From the NCBI GenBank assembly GCA_963969395.1, contig OZ017802.1, positions 7,380,501 through 7,444,500 on the forward strand: a stretch of 64,000 nucleotides of DNA, written 5' to 3'. Shown here one piece after another: positions 33,354 to 45,356 of this stretch. Source of the DNA: Pseudoscleropodium purum (lineage: Eukaryota; Streptophyta; Bryopsida; Hypnales; Brachytheciaceae). The position numbers and the translations under genes are program-made. Position 1 is the stretch's first letter; each line of letters opens with the position of its first letter. The notes below the pieces were generated by a model. That model was not told where the DNA came from. It made no database searches and saw nothing but the letters and a program-made list of their open reading frames with translations.

Positions 33354-34178
33354 TAGCCCTAGAAGGATGTGGCCTCTATAATGAAGATAGTGACCTAAAT
33401 GCTTTGATTATTGGATCAAGAGGTGCATTATTTATTTCTACAATGAACAATAAAGTGATGCGTTGGACACTTTTGGCCCTAAGCAATCTTCAAGGGTTAA
33501 CCCTTAAAGGACGAACTAGTTACCCTGGAAATCATTATTTTTGCTATTGTGTGAATTTTGGATCAAAAAATGAAAAAGCACACATTGGAAGTCAAGCTAC
33601 TATAGAAGACATGCCCTTTTCACACAAAATGTGGAGGACGAATAGTTGCACTTCTATCCTACATGGAGAGATTCTTTGTCATTCATCAATTGAAAAACAT
33701 CTACCACATTGTTTAGGGGTTAACCCTAAATTGATGTTGAAGCTCGAAAAAAGAGAATGCACGTTTTGGTCTAGAAATTGAATCATATTTGAGAAAGTAC
33801 CTATCACCAAGGATTGGAGTGAACTGCCCCTTTGTATGTCCACCTAAGTCGTTCCAAGGGTGCATGTGAAATAAATAACCCTCCATATTGTGCTTGATTA
33901 ATTTATCTTGTACATTTTCCAAGATAATTTGGGGCCTGTGATTGCAAATATGAAATTCAAAATTTGCAAATTTTACCACTCGTGGCAAATATATAAAGTT
34001 TAGCATTTTTCCTCGAAGATAAGCAAAAGGGTAAATTCCCCTTGGTCATCATTAAGCTAGCATCCTTCTAGAATTACCCCCAAAGGATGTTGAGGACCAA
34101 AAGTGTCTAATGGATGACTTCATTATTTATTGTAGAAACAAATAATGCACCTATTGAGTAGAGTCCTTTAAAAGTTAA
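33354..34178. mobile_element. Long-inverted-repeat element with TTAA-like ends
   Basis: About 33410-33500 (GAGGTGCATTATTTATTTCTAC, TGGACACTTTTGGCCCTAAG) is matched inverted by 34070-34170 (GGACCAAAAGTGTCTAATGG, GTAGAAACAAATAATGCACC). The outer ends read TTAGCCCTAGAAGGATG and GTCCTTTAAAAGTTAA, the TTAA-family pattern. The interior includes the smaller element at 33497-33723 and a segment resembling the 29365 foldback. Confidence 0.55.
33497..33723 (+). mobile_element. Short TTAA-type element, 227 bp
   Basis: TTAACCCTTAAAGGACG at the left and GTTTAGGGGTTAA at the right, both with intact TTAA. The right TTAA is followed at once by CCCTAAATTG, so ends from two elements may share the site. Confidence 0.55.
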
Positions 34179-34319
34179 TTCCTAAAGTTCTCCAATGTTT
34201 AGAGGCCAAAAGTGCTTCAATATACTCGTACTCAAAACAAAATTGAATTTTATAATATTTTTTTTAAACAAATTGAACGATAAGATTTTTCAATTGACTT
34301 GTTCAAGTACATTGACCTC

Positions 34320-35248
34320 TTAACTCCTAAATGATTTTGACTATGTTTTCACCAAAACCACTTCCAAATTGCCATTTCTAGTACATGTACCAAATGTTAG
34401 AAAATATTTGTTTTTGGACACATGTAACTGTAGGATTTTGTAGTTAGCTTGTTTGAGAACATGTGGAAAAAATTTCACAAATTTCCACCGTGTAGATTGA
34501 AAGATATTAGCATTTGAAGTGACAAATATCCCTTTTTTGGCCCTGCAAAAATCCGGGCAGCTGCACTTCAAAGGGTCACATTTGAACGAAAAAACGTCCA
34601 AAATGGTTGCAACTCTTTAGATTCATTTTTCAAATCAAGTGGCTACATCTTGAAAAATTTCAAATCATTTGGAATCATACAACATATAGGAAAAAAATAG
34701 TAAGTAGAAAGGAGTAGAATATGGTCCCAAATACTAAATTGTAAACAATTTATTTATGGTTGTAATGCTATAATAAACAATCTAAACCCAATGTTTTTTT
34801 TGTTTTTTTTTTAATATTAAAAAGTGAATTAAATAAAGGATTTCAAAGTTTGTCTTACAATAAAGATTCAATAACGACCCGCAAACTCCCACAACACTAA
34901 AACTCCTCATAATTTTTGACTCATTGATCAAAATGGAATGATTTAAAGCTTTCTAAAAATGTATAAACCTAAAGAACCAATTTCAAATTTTAATTTTTTT
35001 TAAAAGTGATTTTAATAAAAAGTTTTTTTTATTGCCCGGGCTGCTTGTCAAGTAATGAAAAGTACATATCATACAATAATTTTTTAACCATGTAGTCAAA
35101 AAATATGAAAATTATTGGGCACTGAAGCTACACCTTAGGAATATGTCATATTAATATTTCAAAGACAAGAAATAAAAACTCTGTTCATAGTGAGTTGCCC
35201 AAATTTTCTTTGTTGCCAAAAAATGGAGTTTGAGCGTTTAGGGGTTAA
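34320..35248 (+). mobile_element. TTAA-type element, A subfamily, 929 bp
   Basis: Starts TTAACTCCTAAATGATTTTG and ends GCGTTTAGGGGTTAA. Full-length match to the 42314 copy after its insert is removed (CCATTTCTAGTACATGTACC, GTGTAGATTGAAAGATATTAG, AGTGAATTAAATAAAGGATT). Both TTAA ends intact. No transposase. Confidence 0.9.
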
Positions 35249-35311
35249 TATTATAGAGTGAAAATTCTCACCAATTGCAAGTTCAGCATGCCTAAACTTC
35301 AAAATGTAAAC

Positions 35312-35560
35312 CATTAGAAGAGTTTACAGGGGGGAGGGCTGTTTCAAGCTTGTTCCTCCTATAGTTAAAAAACGCCAAGTTGTCAGAATTTTTTATTTTG
35401 ATTAAAAAATAATAATAATAATTTAAAATTCTTAAATGAAAAAAAATTGAAGAAAAAAATATTTTTAAAATGACATGGTAGTCCATGTGCCACGTCAGAC
35501 AATAGTTGTTGTGAGTTCCAAAGGGCTGAGAACCCCAGGGAACTTATAACCCTCTAGACT
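35312..35560. mobile_element. Relative of the CATTAGAAGA MITE
   Basis: Starts CATTAGAAGAGTTTACAGGG like 14943, then has the same AACGCCAAGTTGTCAGAATT and T/A-rich core and TGCCACGTCAGACAAT. The right end near AAAGGGCTGAGAACCCC is not the expected TTCTAATG, so the boundary is approximate. Confidence 0.5.
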
Positions 35561-35889
35561 AGGTAAATCTCTGAGAAACAATTGTTATCCTTTTTATTAT
35601 TTCAATTTAAAAATTTTCAAAATTGAGTTTAGAAGACAAATTTTTATTTTCTTCTATCTTCATTGCCCATAAAATAAAATTCCTCTTAATTGTCACCTCA
35701 CTATTTAGAATTGAATGGTTCAAAAGTACCAATCATATACAATCCAATAATATTAATCAATCTTCTTTTAGAATATATTTTTCCTGCCCATTTTGATATT
35801 GAAATTCTTTTTAAACTTATAAATTTTGAAATTTTTTATTGCAATTATATGAAACAAAGCTTCATATGTAAATGTAGACTAGAAATTTT

Positions 35890-36047
35890 CACTACAAGAG
35901 AAAGAGGTGTTTAAGTGAGTTTTAAAGTGTAGTCCTAGATATAGAATTTTAAATAATGACCTTTAAGGAGATTTTCAGCAGAATTTTATTAGAAACACAT
36001 GTATTTCAAGTAAAATTCTACTAAAAATCTCCTTAAAGGACATTACT
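35890..36047 (+). mobile_element. CACTA-like terminus with internal hairpin
   Basis: Starts CACTACAAGAGAAAGAGG and is homologous to 3596-3725. At 35953-35989 and 36011-36047 it forms a near-perfect stem: GACCTTTAAGGAGATTTTC against AAAAATCTCCTTAAAGGACA. The opposite transposon end was not found. Confidence 0.55.
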
Positions 36048-37411
36048 TGGAAAACATCGGTTTTGACTTTGGATAATATTCACTACTGGAATTTTATAAC
36101 AATAATAAACTTTAAATAAATTTTATTAGTTTGTAATTTTTATTGAAAATATGACAGCACCTTCATTGCAAAGAGAAAATCAAAGTATTAGCCATCTGAG
36201 GCTTTATATTGGACATGGACAAAAACAAAAGAAATTCAAAATCCTAAATTGGGCCTATAAAATCCACCTACTAGAATTAGATTAAAAAAGTGGTTGCCTA
36301 AGATTTCATCACTACACCAATTGCATTAAAATATGCCGGTACTAGATTATACATTATTAAAACTTTGAAAGTTTTTAACTTTTGTTTATAATTTCAAATT
36401 ATGCATTGTTTGGTGCATCATGATTTTCTTCAATTAACTTATGAATAAGATTTCTTTTTAGTTTAAACTATTTTAATTATAATTTTTAGGTTTAGGTTCA
36501 ATTTTTAAATACCTATATGGACCAAAATTTATATTTCAGTACAAGAGAGCTTTAAATGAATTGTTTTTCTAAGGTTTTAGAAAGGAATGTTAAGTAAAAG
36601 TATAGAAAAAATAATGTTTACTTTACAACATTAGATGGTATAAATGTCCATATAAAGATTTAAAATTTCATATTGGAATATAAAATATACTTGCTATTTT
36701 GATTATTATATTACATCTAATTGGCAAGTGTCCTTGAAAGAAACCACCTAAAATTCATGTTCAATTGTAGGAAGTGTTTATTGCCCCTAGCTATTGAGTG
36801 GAATCTCTAAAAACATTATAATTTAGATCCGCTATCATTGATTGAATAAACATTATTTTTATAAATTAGAAAGTAGGTCTTGGGTCACCAAGCTACAATA
36901 CTAGAGTTTGTGCCAAATACCTATAAGATGAGTGCATCTAAAACTGTCACTTGAAAATAATACATTTTATATTTTCTATGATGACTAAAGTACACATTCT
37001 TATAGAATTAAACCATCTTTTGACCACATGGACTATTGGCACAAAGTTTTGTATCAACAACTTAATGTCCTCAGACATCTATTCTATTCTTGTATTTTTG
37101 CTTAGAGGATTTTGTTTCTAAGCAATTGTCACACCTTGCTCTTGAATAAAAATTGTTCAACCCATTCAATATCTATCAAATTACTTAATCAACATCTTGA
37201 TCACCTTGGAAGAACTTTGAATCCACTTCTTTTGACACAATGAAATACTAATGATAACATTCAATTATTGGTATATACATTTGTTACCATCGCTAAGATA
37301 CAAAAAGAAGTAACATACTAACCAAAATAAAACATACTTTCCTATTGTAAGATTATGAAACTGTTCAATCTATTTTACAATATTTCCTTGAACTACTTAG
37401 CTAGACTTTGC
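36048..37411. other. AT-rich intergenic DNA
   Basis: No frame or repeat end recognised. Confidence 0.4.
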
Positions 37412-37530
37412 ACTAGTAGAAATATGGGTTGCATAGATTAGAAAAATGACTCACAAGAAGACCCCATGACAAACTTGACTACTAGTAGGTCTTCTCATAA
37501 TCGTTTTTTAGTCTATGCAACTAAGGTTTT
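37412..37530. mobile_element. Foldback MITE with CACTAGTAGAAA start
   Basis: GTTGCATAGATTAGAAAAAT...CAAGAAGACC pairs with AGGTCTTCTCATAATCG...TTAGTCTATGCAAC, stem about 35 bp. The start CACTAGTAGAAATATGG resembles 26447. Confidence 0.65.
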
Positions 37531-37626
37531 GGAAGGGGCAATTTTTTTTTCACTTTCATAGGTTTTAGCATGTGAGACTTCATCATTCTAAATTTGCAAG
37601 GATGCTATGAAGGTTGGTGGCAATTA

Positions 37627-39290
37627 TTAACCCCTATTGACCCGTGGGAAGTGTATTTTAAAAATAGGCCAAAACTGCTAAGAACTTGAGCAATTTGTTT
37701 GCTCATTTTTGTCTTGAAATCAGATAGATTGAAATGTAACTATGGGATCTTGAAGTTCACATTAGAAGGGAGCACTTCAAAAAAATTCAAATCATTTGCC
37801 TGCATAGTTTAGTAGATATTTAAGTTTGAAGTTTTATTTGGGTTAATGAAAAAACAAGGTAGTGCACTTTAAGGAGGATGTTTTAGAGAAAATATTTTAA
37901 AATGATAACCTTTTGTGCTTAATGAAAGAGAAGGGAGTTGAAACTATTCATCTAAAATTTCACAATATTTTGAGCATTTTTTAATTCATGGTGAAGCTTG
38001 CAATGTATGACAGTCACTAAAATGAGAGTATAGTAGAGGGCTCTTATTGCAACTCTCTTCTTCAAACAATCCCTACAAGAAGCTCTAAAATGAATAGTAA
38101 GTGGTTTTGAAATGTACTACCAATAATGTGAAGTGAAAAGAATTGTCAAATATTAGTTCATATTTCACCAATAAGAACCATGATAGTGTCTCCATTTCAA
38201 AGCCACAGTATGTCTACTTCATTTTTCTAAATAAGATTTGACTGCTCAAGTGTCTTCTCGTAAATGTTAATGATTCTAGGATCCATTTAGGATTAGCAAT
38301 GGTTTCATTTTAGAACCTTGTGTATTACTATTTGCATGTTGTAGTCATTTCTCTCAGTTAGACTTGAGAGCTGTGAGTTCCTCGAGGTTCTTAGTTTGTT
38401 GAAACTCATGGCAATTGTTGCTTGATGTGGTAGAACAATTGCCACGTCATTTTAAAAAAAGTTCAAATAAATTTTTTTTTTTTTTTTCAACTTTTTTTTT
38501 CATTTTAAGAATTAAAATTATTTTTTTCAAATTATTTTTTGACAACCTAACATTCTTTAACTACGTGGGGAAATACAGAAGAACAAGCCTTGAAACGGCC
38601 CCCACCCCCCCCCCCCAAAAAAAAAACCCCTCTTCTAATGGCTTGCTTTTGATCAAGCCATATCTTTTTTTAGACTACACATGTATTGGTTTTGCAAGGC
38701 CTATGATCAAGAATAGGTATCTATTGCTGAATTCTTTGAAAATTCATAAGTAATTCATAAAAGCTCCAAAAAATATGAAACCACTTGTGTCAGATTTTTC
38801 ATTGGTTTCCCTTCAAATGAATAATAAGGAAAAATACTTTTGAGCATCTAAAACCCACCAGAAAGGCCGACCAGCCCTTAAAAGCTCGCTTCATGAGCAC
38901 ACTACTTCAATGTCTGCAAGAAAAACAAGAATGGGACACTTGTCTTCTCCTTAAGCTCCTTCAATGTGCCCTTTTCAAGGTGGATATGACCTTTTTTGGG
39001 TGGGCAACAGTCAAGCATTGGTTGGCTGACTTTTCAGTCCGTGCCTAAGCTGAACCTTCCCCACCCCCCAAAAAATGAATTGTGAATACACCACACTAGT
39101 CAACTTAAAAAAATTCCAGACGTCGGAGTTTAACTTGGAATTCGATGAAACTACCACCATTGGATTCATAGCGCAGTCTATCTTCAGGATACATTTAAAT
39201 TTCAAGGAAGACTCAAAATTTGAGAACGGACTGATAAAAAAAGAGGGACAACAACCAAAAAAAATGGTTGCTTGGGTCATTAGGGGTTAA
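37627..39290 (+). mobile_element. TTAA-type element, D subfamily, with large internal insertion
   Basis: Starts TTAACCCCTATTGACCCG and ends GGGTCATTAGGGGTTAA, a 17-bp TIR with one mismatch. It matches 14295-15299 except that about 880 bp (roughly 38033-38915) are extra; that insert includes a relative of the CATTAGAAGA MITE. The last 150 bp match 53279-53424. No transposase frame. Confidence 0.8.
38354..38640. mobile_element. Relative of the CATTAGAAGA MITE, nested
   Basis: Contains TGCCACGTCATTTT, a long T tract, TTGACAACCTAACATTCTTTAAC and ends CTCTTCTAATG. C and A homopolymers at 38600-38628 have expanded. The left end is diverged. Confidence 0.5.
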
Positions 39291-39301
39291 TCCTATACGT
39301 A

Positions 39302-39408
39302 GCCCTCATTTCCCCCCAGTGCCAATGTGGCAGTTCTTGTTCCAAAAAAAAGCTTGATGACAGGGCCCTTGTTTTCCCATAGTGCCAGCGTGGCAGTCCT
39401 TGTCACTT
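39302..39408 (+). repeat. Tandem duplication of about 62 bp
   Basis: CCCTCATTTCCCCCCAGTGCC...GTGGCAGTTCTTGT is followed 62 bp later by CCCTTGTTTTCCCATAGTGCC...GTGGCAGTCCTTGT. Confidence 0.65.
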
Positions 39409-39788
39409 CCCTAGTTCCCACTCCCTTATTATTCCAATTTTCATTTTTTATTCCCGGTACAGTAGTTGGTGGAGTTGGTGGAGTTGGGAGCCCCATATGC
39501 AGTTGAAGGGGCATCCATGGTTTTTGTTTGTTTACTTGTTTATTGCCTTTGTGTCCTTCAAAGTACCACAACAACTGTACTGCAAAGCAGGAAGCTCCTG
39601 AACTCAGGAACAAGTACATTTTTTTGGTGTTCTTTTGACAATAATATCACGGGTTGCATACTTTGGTGGAATAAAGCCGAATGACCAACGGAGGGATGGA
39701 ATGTTACAATCATATCTCAATTTGAGACTTCAGTGGGGGTGGACCTGGAGACGAAGATCCCCAGCCAACAGAGAACTGTGAAAACACT

Positions 39789-40270
39789 GAGAGCATCACC
39801 ACCCAACTTGCAAAATGTGGTGGATTTTTGGCTGGCAAAATCCAGCTCCATCCACTTTGCAAGTGATGTGCCCCAGCCGTGACTTCTTAACAAGTCACCG
39901 TAAATAAGTACGTGGACTTGCCACTAAATTGTAGTTCCAAGCTCAAATCACCTACAGGCGTGTCTTGGAAGTGGCACAACAAGTGGCGCAACGTTTTGTC
40001 TCGAGTGTCGCGACATTCTATCTTGTTTGCAGAACTACACACTAATTCTAGAGCAAATTCGCACAAGTTCCGCAAAATTTCGTCCGATTCTATCTTGCAG
40101 CTTGTTAGCATACCAACTTCGGGCTAGCAAATGCAACCCCTTTTGCAAGCCGTGGACAACTTTGCCAACCGGCCTATTACCAAGTCATCTATTTTGCAGG
40201 ATAGGTGGGGCGGCTTTGCAAGCCTCCGTTAGGAAGTCATTTGCTTTGAGGGACGCATGGGGATGTTCTA
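39789..40270. mobile_element. Candidate MITE with GAGCATC/GATGTTC ends
   Basis: GAGAGCATCACCACCCAAC at the left and GCATGGGGATGTTCTA at the right are weakly inverted, in the style of plant hAT- or Harbinger-derived elements. TTTGCAAG/CTTGCAAA words recur in the interior. Frames inside (39912-40320) are not convincing. A target duplication is not clear. Confidence 0.4.
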
Positions 40271-40478
40271 ATGCATTTCCTTTGAAAACGGTTACCCCCA
40301 AAACTATCACTTTTGCCTAGTTACTACTATTAGTAAACTGGTATAATTTTCATATTTTTCTTCTTATGAAATGTAAAGAGGTTCCAATACACCAAAGAAC
40401 AAAAAATTTGGATATTGTATGCAAAAGTTAAGAAGGGTCACAATTTTGGGTGGTAGGTGTTTTAAAATCAACTCTTCG

Positions 40479-40479
<1 letters not shown>

Positions 40480-40525
<46 letters not shown>

Positions 40526-40545
40526 AATACATACATACACATATG
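40480..40545. repeat. ACAT/AC/AT microsatellite
   Basis: (ACAT)n, then (AC)n of about 13 units, (AT)n and ATAC repeats. A frame across it is an artefact. Confidence 0.9.
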
Positions 40546-40888
40546 TACATATTGATTTTTGAGATATACACGAGGTGCTTAAGGAAGACTTAGGGGTACT
40601 CACCTTATGGTTATATTCAATGTGCTTTTCATTTATTTTTTAAGAACATACTTAAAAGACTGAAGTGAAGTGTCTTCTTTTATGGTAGCAACACTCAATT
40701 CCACACATGTTTTCTATGTGGTTTGGAAATTTGGGTTATTTGGAGTACAAAATGAGTTCCAAATGCCATGAATACGAGAGTTTTAATCCTTAAAAGACTA
40801 GGTTGTCTTTAGATAACTAAATAAGAATTTGGATAGGCTATCTTTAGGTCAATTTTAAACAAATCTTTCTGACACATGTACTACATAG

Positions 40889-41818
40889 TTAATCCCTTAA
40901 GTTCTTTGACTTTGTTTTCATCAAAAATGCTCGGAAATTGCCATTTTCAAAACAAGTATGAAATTTTTGAAATAAAATAAAATTTGACATATGTAACCAA
41001 AGGATCTTGTGGTATGCTGATTTGACAACATGAGATAAAAATTTCAGAAATTTCCACCATGTGGATTGCAAGATATAAGCATTCAAATTCACTAAAATCA
41101 TTTTTTTGGCTTTGCAAAAAACAAGGTAGCTACACTTTAGAAGCTCACTTTCCTATGAAAATTGTTCAAAATGATGGTTCTTCTTTGAATTCTTTTTCTT
41201 TGACAAGTTGACTACATACTTGAAAATTTTTAGATCATTTGGAATTGTACAATATACAAGAAAAATATAATAAGTAGACAATAATAGAGAATGATTCAAA
41301 ATACAAAATTGTTAAGAATGTAATTATGGAATTGAAAAATTCAAATCCCAATGGTTGCAATGTTTTAATAGACAATATACATCTTAAATTTATTTTCTTT
41401 CAAAAATACTGAAAACTAAGTAAGATAAAGGACTTCAAAGTTTATTTTAGAACAGAGGATCCATAACTACCCACAAACAAAAAAATCTTCATAAATTTTG
41501 ATTTACTGATAAAAATAGAACCATTCAAATCTTTCCACGTGTATGTAATTCTTAAAAACCAATTTCAAATTTTTGGTTTTGGAAAAAATGATTTTTTTAA
41601 TCTCCTACAGATTGACTTTTTACAGAAAAAATAACATTTTAGATCATAACTTTAGACTATTGTATTCAAATGTCATGAAATTTTGGTCACACAATAAATA
41701 AACATGGTCCACACCTTCTATCAAAATTTGGACCAAAGATATATTGATCGACGATCATAGCAACAAGCCCCAAATTATTATGTTGCCTAAATTAGCAAGC
41801 TAGTCTTTTAGGGATTAA
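40889..41818 (+). mobile_element. TTAA-type element, A subfamily, 930 bp
   Basis: Starts TTAATCCCTTAAG and ends CTTTTAGGGATTAA. Collinear with other A copies (GTTTTCATCAAAAATGC, CCACCATGTGGATTGCAAG, GGAATTGTACAATATAC). TTAA at both ends. Confidence 0.85.
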
Positions 41819-41834
41819 AAATATAATAATTTTA

Positions 41835-42258
41835 TTAATTAGGTATTGAGATCAGAAGTTATGATTGTTCAAAGTTTTTTGAGAAAGATATGTAATTTGA
41901 AACAAAATGTGCAAAATTCCTGTACATCTAAAATTTGGTAGGAATGTAACTAGTATATGTAAAAGAAATCCAATGAGTAGTGCAAAAATCTCACTGGGAG
42001 GAGTTAAAGTTTGTTGACTTTATTGGCCAAGCTCTAAATTTTTTTTCTTTTGATTTCAAATGCAATAATCTTTCAATCCTTGAGTTCCAACTTTTTGAAA
42101 AAAATTTCCACTCATTTCCATAGTAGTGTATAAAAAATTTATATAACTAAAACTTTTTTAAGGTTTTTTCTTTTCAACAATTTCTATTTGCCCCCCAAAG
42201 TGGCATTTTGGGACAAATTTGCTTGATATGAGCCTCAGCTTAGCCCTTTCAAGATTAA
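41835..42258 (-). mobile_element. Probable TTAA-type fragment, reverse orientation
   Basis: Internal text such as TTTGGTAGGAATGTAACTAG and GATTTCAAATGCAATAATC...TTCCACTCATTTCC matches 45020-45235 and, inverted, the core block of the other subfamilies. Ends (TTAATTAGG and TTTCAAGATTAA) are poorly kept. Confidence 0.4.
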
Positions 42259-42313
42259 TTTTTAGATTTGATTTTTTATTTGTGACTTTTCTTTTATGGA
42301 GCATGCTTGTTGC

Positions 42314-44304
42314 TTAACCCCTAAATGATTTTGACTATGTTTTCATCAAAACATTTTCCAAACTACCATTTCTAGTACATGTACCAAATTTTAGAAAAAA
42401 AACATTTTTAGGCATATCAATGTCCAGGAAGAACCGGCAGTTAGTTCATGGTTAGCTGGTGCCTTTGGAAAAATAACTGGTTGGAGTGTGAAAATGGAGG
42501 ATGGAAAACTAGACAAAACATTGGTAGGACTGGCAATCTACTAGTGTGCAAAAATAAATGGGGGCTATTTAGCCGCCACTTCCATGAAATTGTCGGATCT
42601 TAGCTGCTTGCAATTTAGAATTCAAGGCTAATATTTGGGTTACTAGAGGTGGGTATCTTCTTGGATAAGGTGGACACTTTCTTAAATTGACTTTCAAGAT
42701 GTATACAAAGATTGAGGCTTTGTCTAGTATTTGAATCTTTCGTATTGTAGAAGTGGCTTGGTGGTAGAGCAAGAGTATTATATAGTTTTTGGAGTAATCA
42801 TGAAGAAATTGTCAAGTTTTTTGTAGGAGCTAAATTTCTTGAAAATGAAGATTTTCATTGATTCTTTGTGGTATTACAAATTGATATTTATTTGTGCCTA
42901 TCACTTAGAATTGTCATAGTTATCTAGTTGTATTTAGGGTTATTTGGGACCATTACTAGTTGCTTGCTTACCACACCACAATTAGTGATGATGTTTGAGG
43001 GTAGATATCAAAGTTGGATTTTGGCACCATGACAAATAACATCAATGATATGCAAGTTTTACAAGTAATCCGTGCAAAACTTGTATATCAATATTAAAGT
43101 TATTGCATCAACCAAGAAATCTTGCTCAGTGACATCAAGTTGCAAATACTTTGATCAATGAAGAGTTGATAAATTTGAGACATGTGAGAACAATACATAC
43201 TTAAATGACAATTGCAATAGTTTTGAACCTAAGTGCCATGAAAAATAGATTATTTCCAACTTATATGGAGGATGTATTGCAACCTTTATAAATTTGAAGT
43301 TGAAGGAAATTGGCTGGTGAGAATTTGATACTAGAGGAAATAAACCGGAAGATTTTGATAAGGAGAGGATGCAACTGGTGCCTCTAGGAAAAAAACCAGT
43401 CACTTTATAAAGAGGAGGAAAATTACTGGGGCAACTCAAAAAACTTCCTAAACGCTGGGGCATATGAAACTAAAGATCTTGTAGTAAGCTTGTTTGAAAA
43501 CATGTACATTTTTAGAAATTTACACCAAGTAGATTGCAATATATTAGCATTTGAAGTGACAAATTTCTTTTTTTGGGCCCTACAAAACTCTAGGTAGATG
43601 GACTTCAAAAGCTCACATTATTATGAAAAATTTTCCAAAATGGTGGTTACTCTTTGAATTCATTTTTCAAGTCAAGTTGACTACATGCTCAAAAAATTTC
43701 AGATAATTTGGAATCATACAACATATAAAAAAAATAGTAAGTAGAAAGGAGTAGAGTATGATTCAAAATACTAAATTGTTAACAATTTAGTTATGGAATT
43801 GAAAAATGCCAATCCTAATGGTTGTAATTTTATAATAAACAATCTACACCCAATATTCTTATTTTTTTCAAAATATTGAAAATTGAGTTAAATAAAGGAC
43901 CTCAAAGTTTGTCTTAGAGTAGAGATTCAATAATGAACCATAAACTCCCACAAACTAAAACTCCTCATAACTTTGATTCATTGATCAAAATGGAATTACT
44001 TAAAGCTTTCCAAGTATATAAAAATATAGATAATTAATTTCAAATTTTAATTTCTTAAAAAAGTGATTTTAAAAAAAGTTTTTTTTGCCACTTGAGTTGC
44101 CCATTAAGCAATGAATAGTACATATCATACAATAACTTCTTAACTATGTAGTTAAAAGTTATGAATTTTTTTGGGACTTAAAGCTACCCCTTAGGCACAT
44201 ATTATGTTAAAATTTAAAAGAAAATAAATAAAAATTCCATTCGTAGTAAGCTACCCAAAATTTCTATATTGCCAAAAAACACAATTTGGACATTTAGGGG
44301 TTAA
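42314..44304 (+). mobile_element. TTAA-type element, A subfamily, split by a 1-kb insertion
   Basis: Starts TTAACCCCTAAATGATTTTG and ends ACATTTAGGGGTTAA; without the insert it is 944 bp and matches 34320-35248 throughout. The break is in the stretch AACATTTTTAGGCATAT. Confidence 0.85.
42418..43464. mobile_element. Nested insertion of 1047 bp with GGCATAT duplication
   Basis: GGCATAT occurs at 42411-42417 and again at 43458-43464, exactly where the host element is interrupted, so it is a 7-bp (or shorter) target-site duplication. Near the two ends CTGGTGCCTTTGGAAAAATA and CTGGTGCCTCTAGGAAAAAA are imperfect direct copies, and CCAGGAAG/CTTCCTAA gives a weak inverted end. Only a 67-codon frame lies within. 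Class unknown. Confidence 0.65.
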
Positions 44305-44449
44305 TCCTAAACAAAAAGTCTATCATCATGGTTATTAGTAATGCAATTATTCATTGACTTGATGAATGTCTACATTTTTTGTTTTTTCAAGAATAATGAA
44401 ACTTAAATCATTTATTAGAAGCATTTTGTCCTTTTCTTTTTTGCAAGGT

Positions 44450-44819
44450 TTAACCCCTAAAGGACAATAAGTTTCCATAGGACTTTTTGAAGGCTTGGAT
44501 AGGTTCAAATAAAAGTCATTTTGAACAAATGGAAGTGAATTTTTTCCCCGAAAGATGTACATTTTCATTGGCTTTGTGAAAATGTGATTCTTATGTCCAT
44601 CAAATGCCTAAATCAAAAGTTTAGGGGTAGTGTGGACAATGTGCTAATAGGACGGTAAGCAATCAAGCAAGTTGTAAATTTTTTTTATTAAATTTTAATG
44701 CTTATATCTCGCAATGTATAAAGTCAATTGGATTGATATTCCTTCTATACATTCTTGCAATACTATAAGAAATATTGTGTAGTTGAAAATGAGATTTTTT
44801 TTTAATTTTTTTTTAATTT

Positions 44820-44875
<56 letters not shown>

Positions 44876-45356
44876 ATTTAGAGAAGGAAATATTTGTGTA
44901 TACATCTAGGATTTTGATTTTTTAAATTTAGTTTTCCCAAATACATGTAGTTATTTTTTTTTTGGGGGGGGGGAGGGGATATGATGATTTAGGGTATATT
45001 AGACACTTCTATTACTTTTGAAAATTGGTATGGGTGTAACTAATGTGACTACCACCAAATGGTCTAAGTTTCCAAATTTTAAAAATACTTTCTTCTCTAC
45101 AAAGTTGAGTCAAAGTATGTTGACCTTGTTGAGTAGGGTCCAAATTTTTTTAATCTTTTAATTAACTTCAAATGTTATAATCTTGCAATCTATGTAGTCA
45201 AATGGGAAATTTTTTTTTCCATAAATTCCTTTAGTGGTATAGTACAAATTAATATGATTCAATTTTATTAATATTTCAATTAATACTCAATGCACTTGGT
45301 AGTGGAAATTTTGGATATTAATTGTGAAAAACACTCTTACTACTTCAAGGGTTTAA
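44450..45356 (-). mobile_element. Probable TTAA-type element, 907 bp
   Basis: Left end TTAACCCCTAAAGGAC is well kept; the proposed right end CTTCAAGGGTTTAA is decayed. The length equals that of the family, and the core block is present in inverted sense (CAAATGTTATAATCTTGCAATC). A (GT)n microsatellite of 23 units at 44825-44870 lies inside. Confidence 0.5.

Noticed and set aside
44695..44877. Frame rich in histidine and threonine
   Set aside because: It is a translation of the (GT)n microsatellite.
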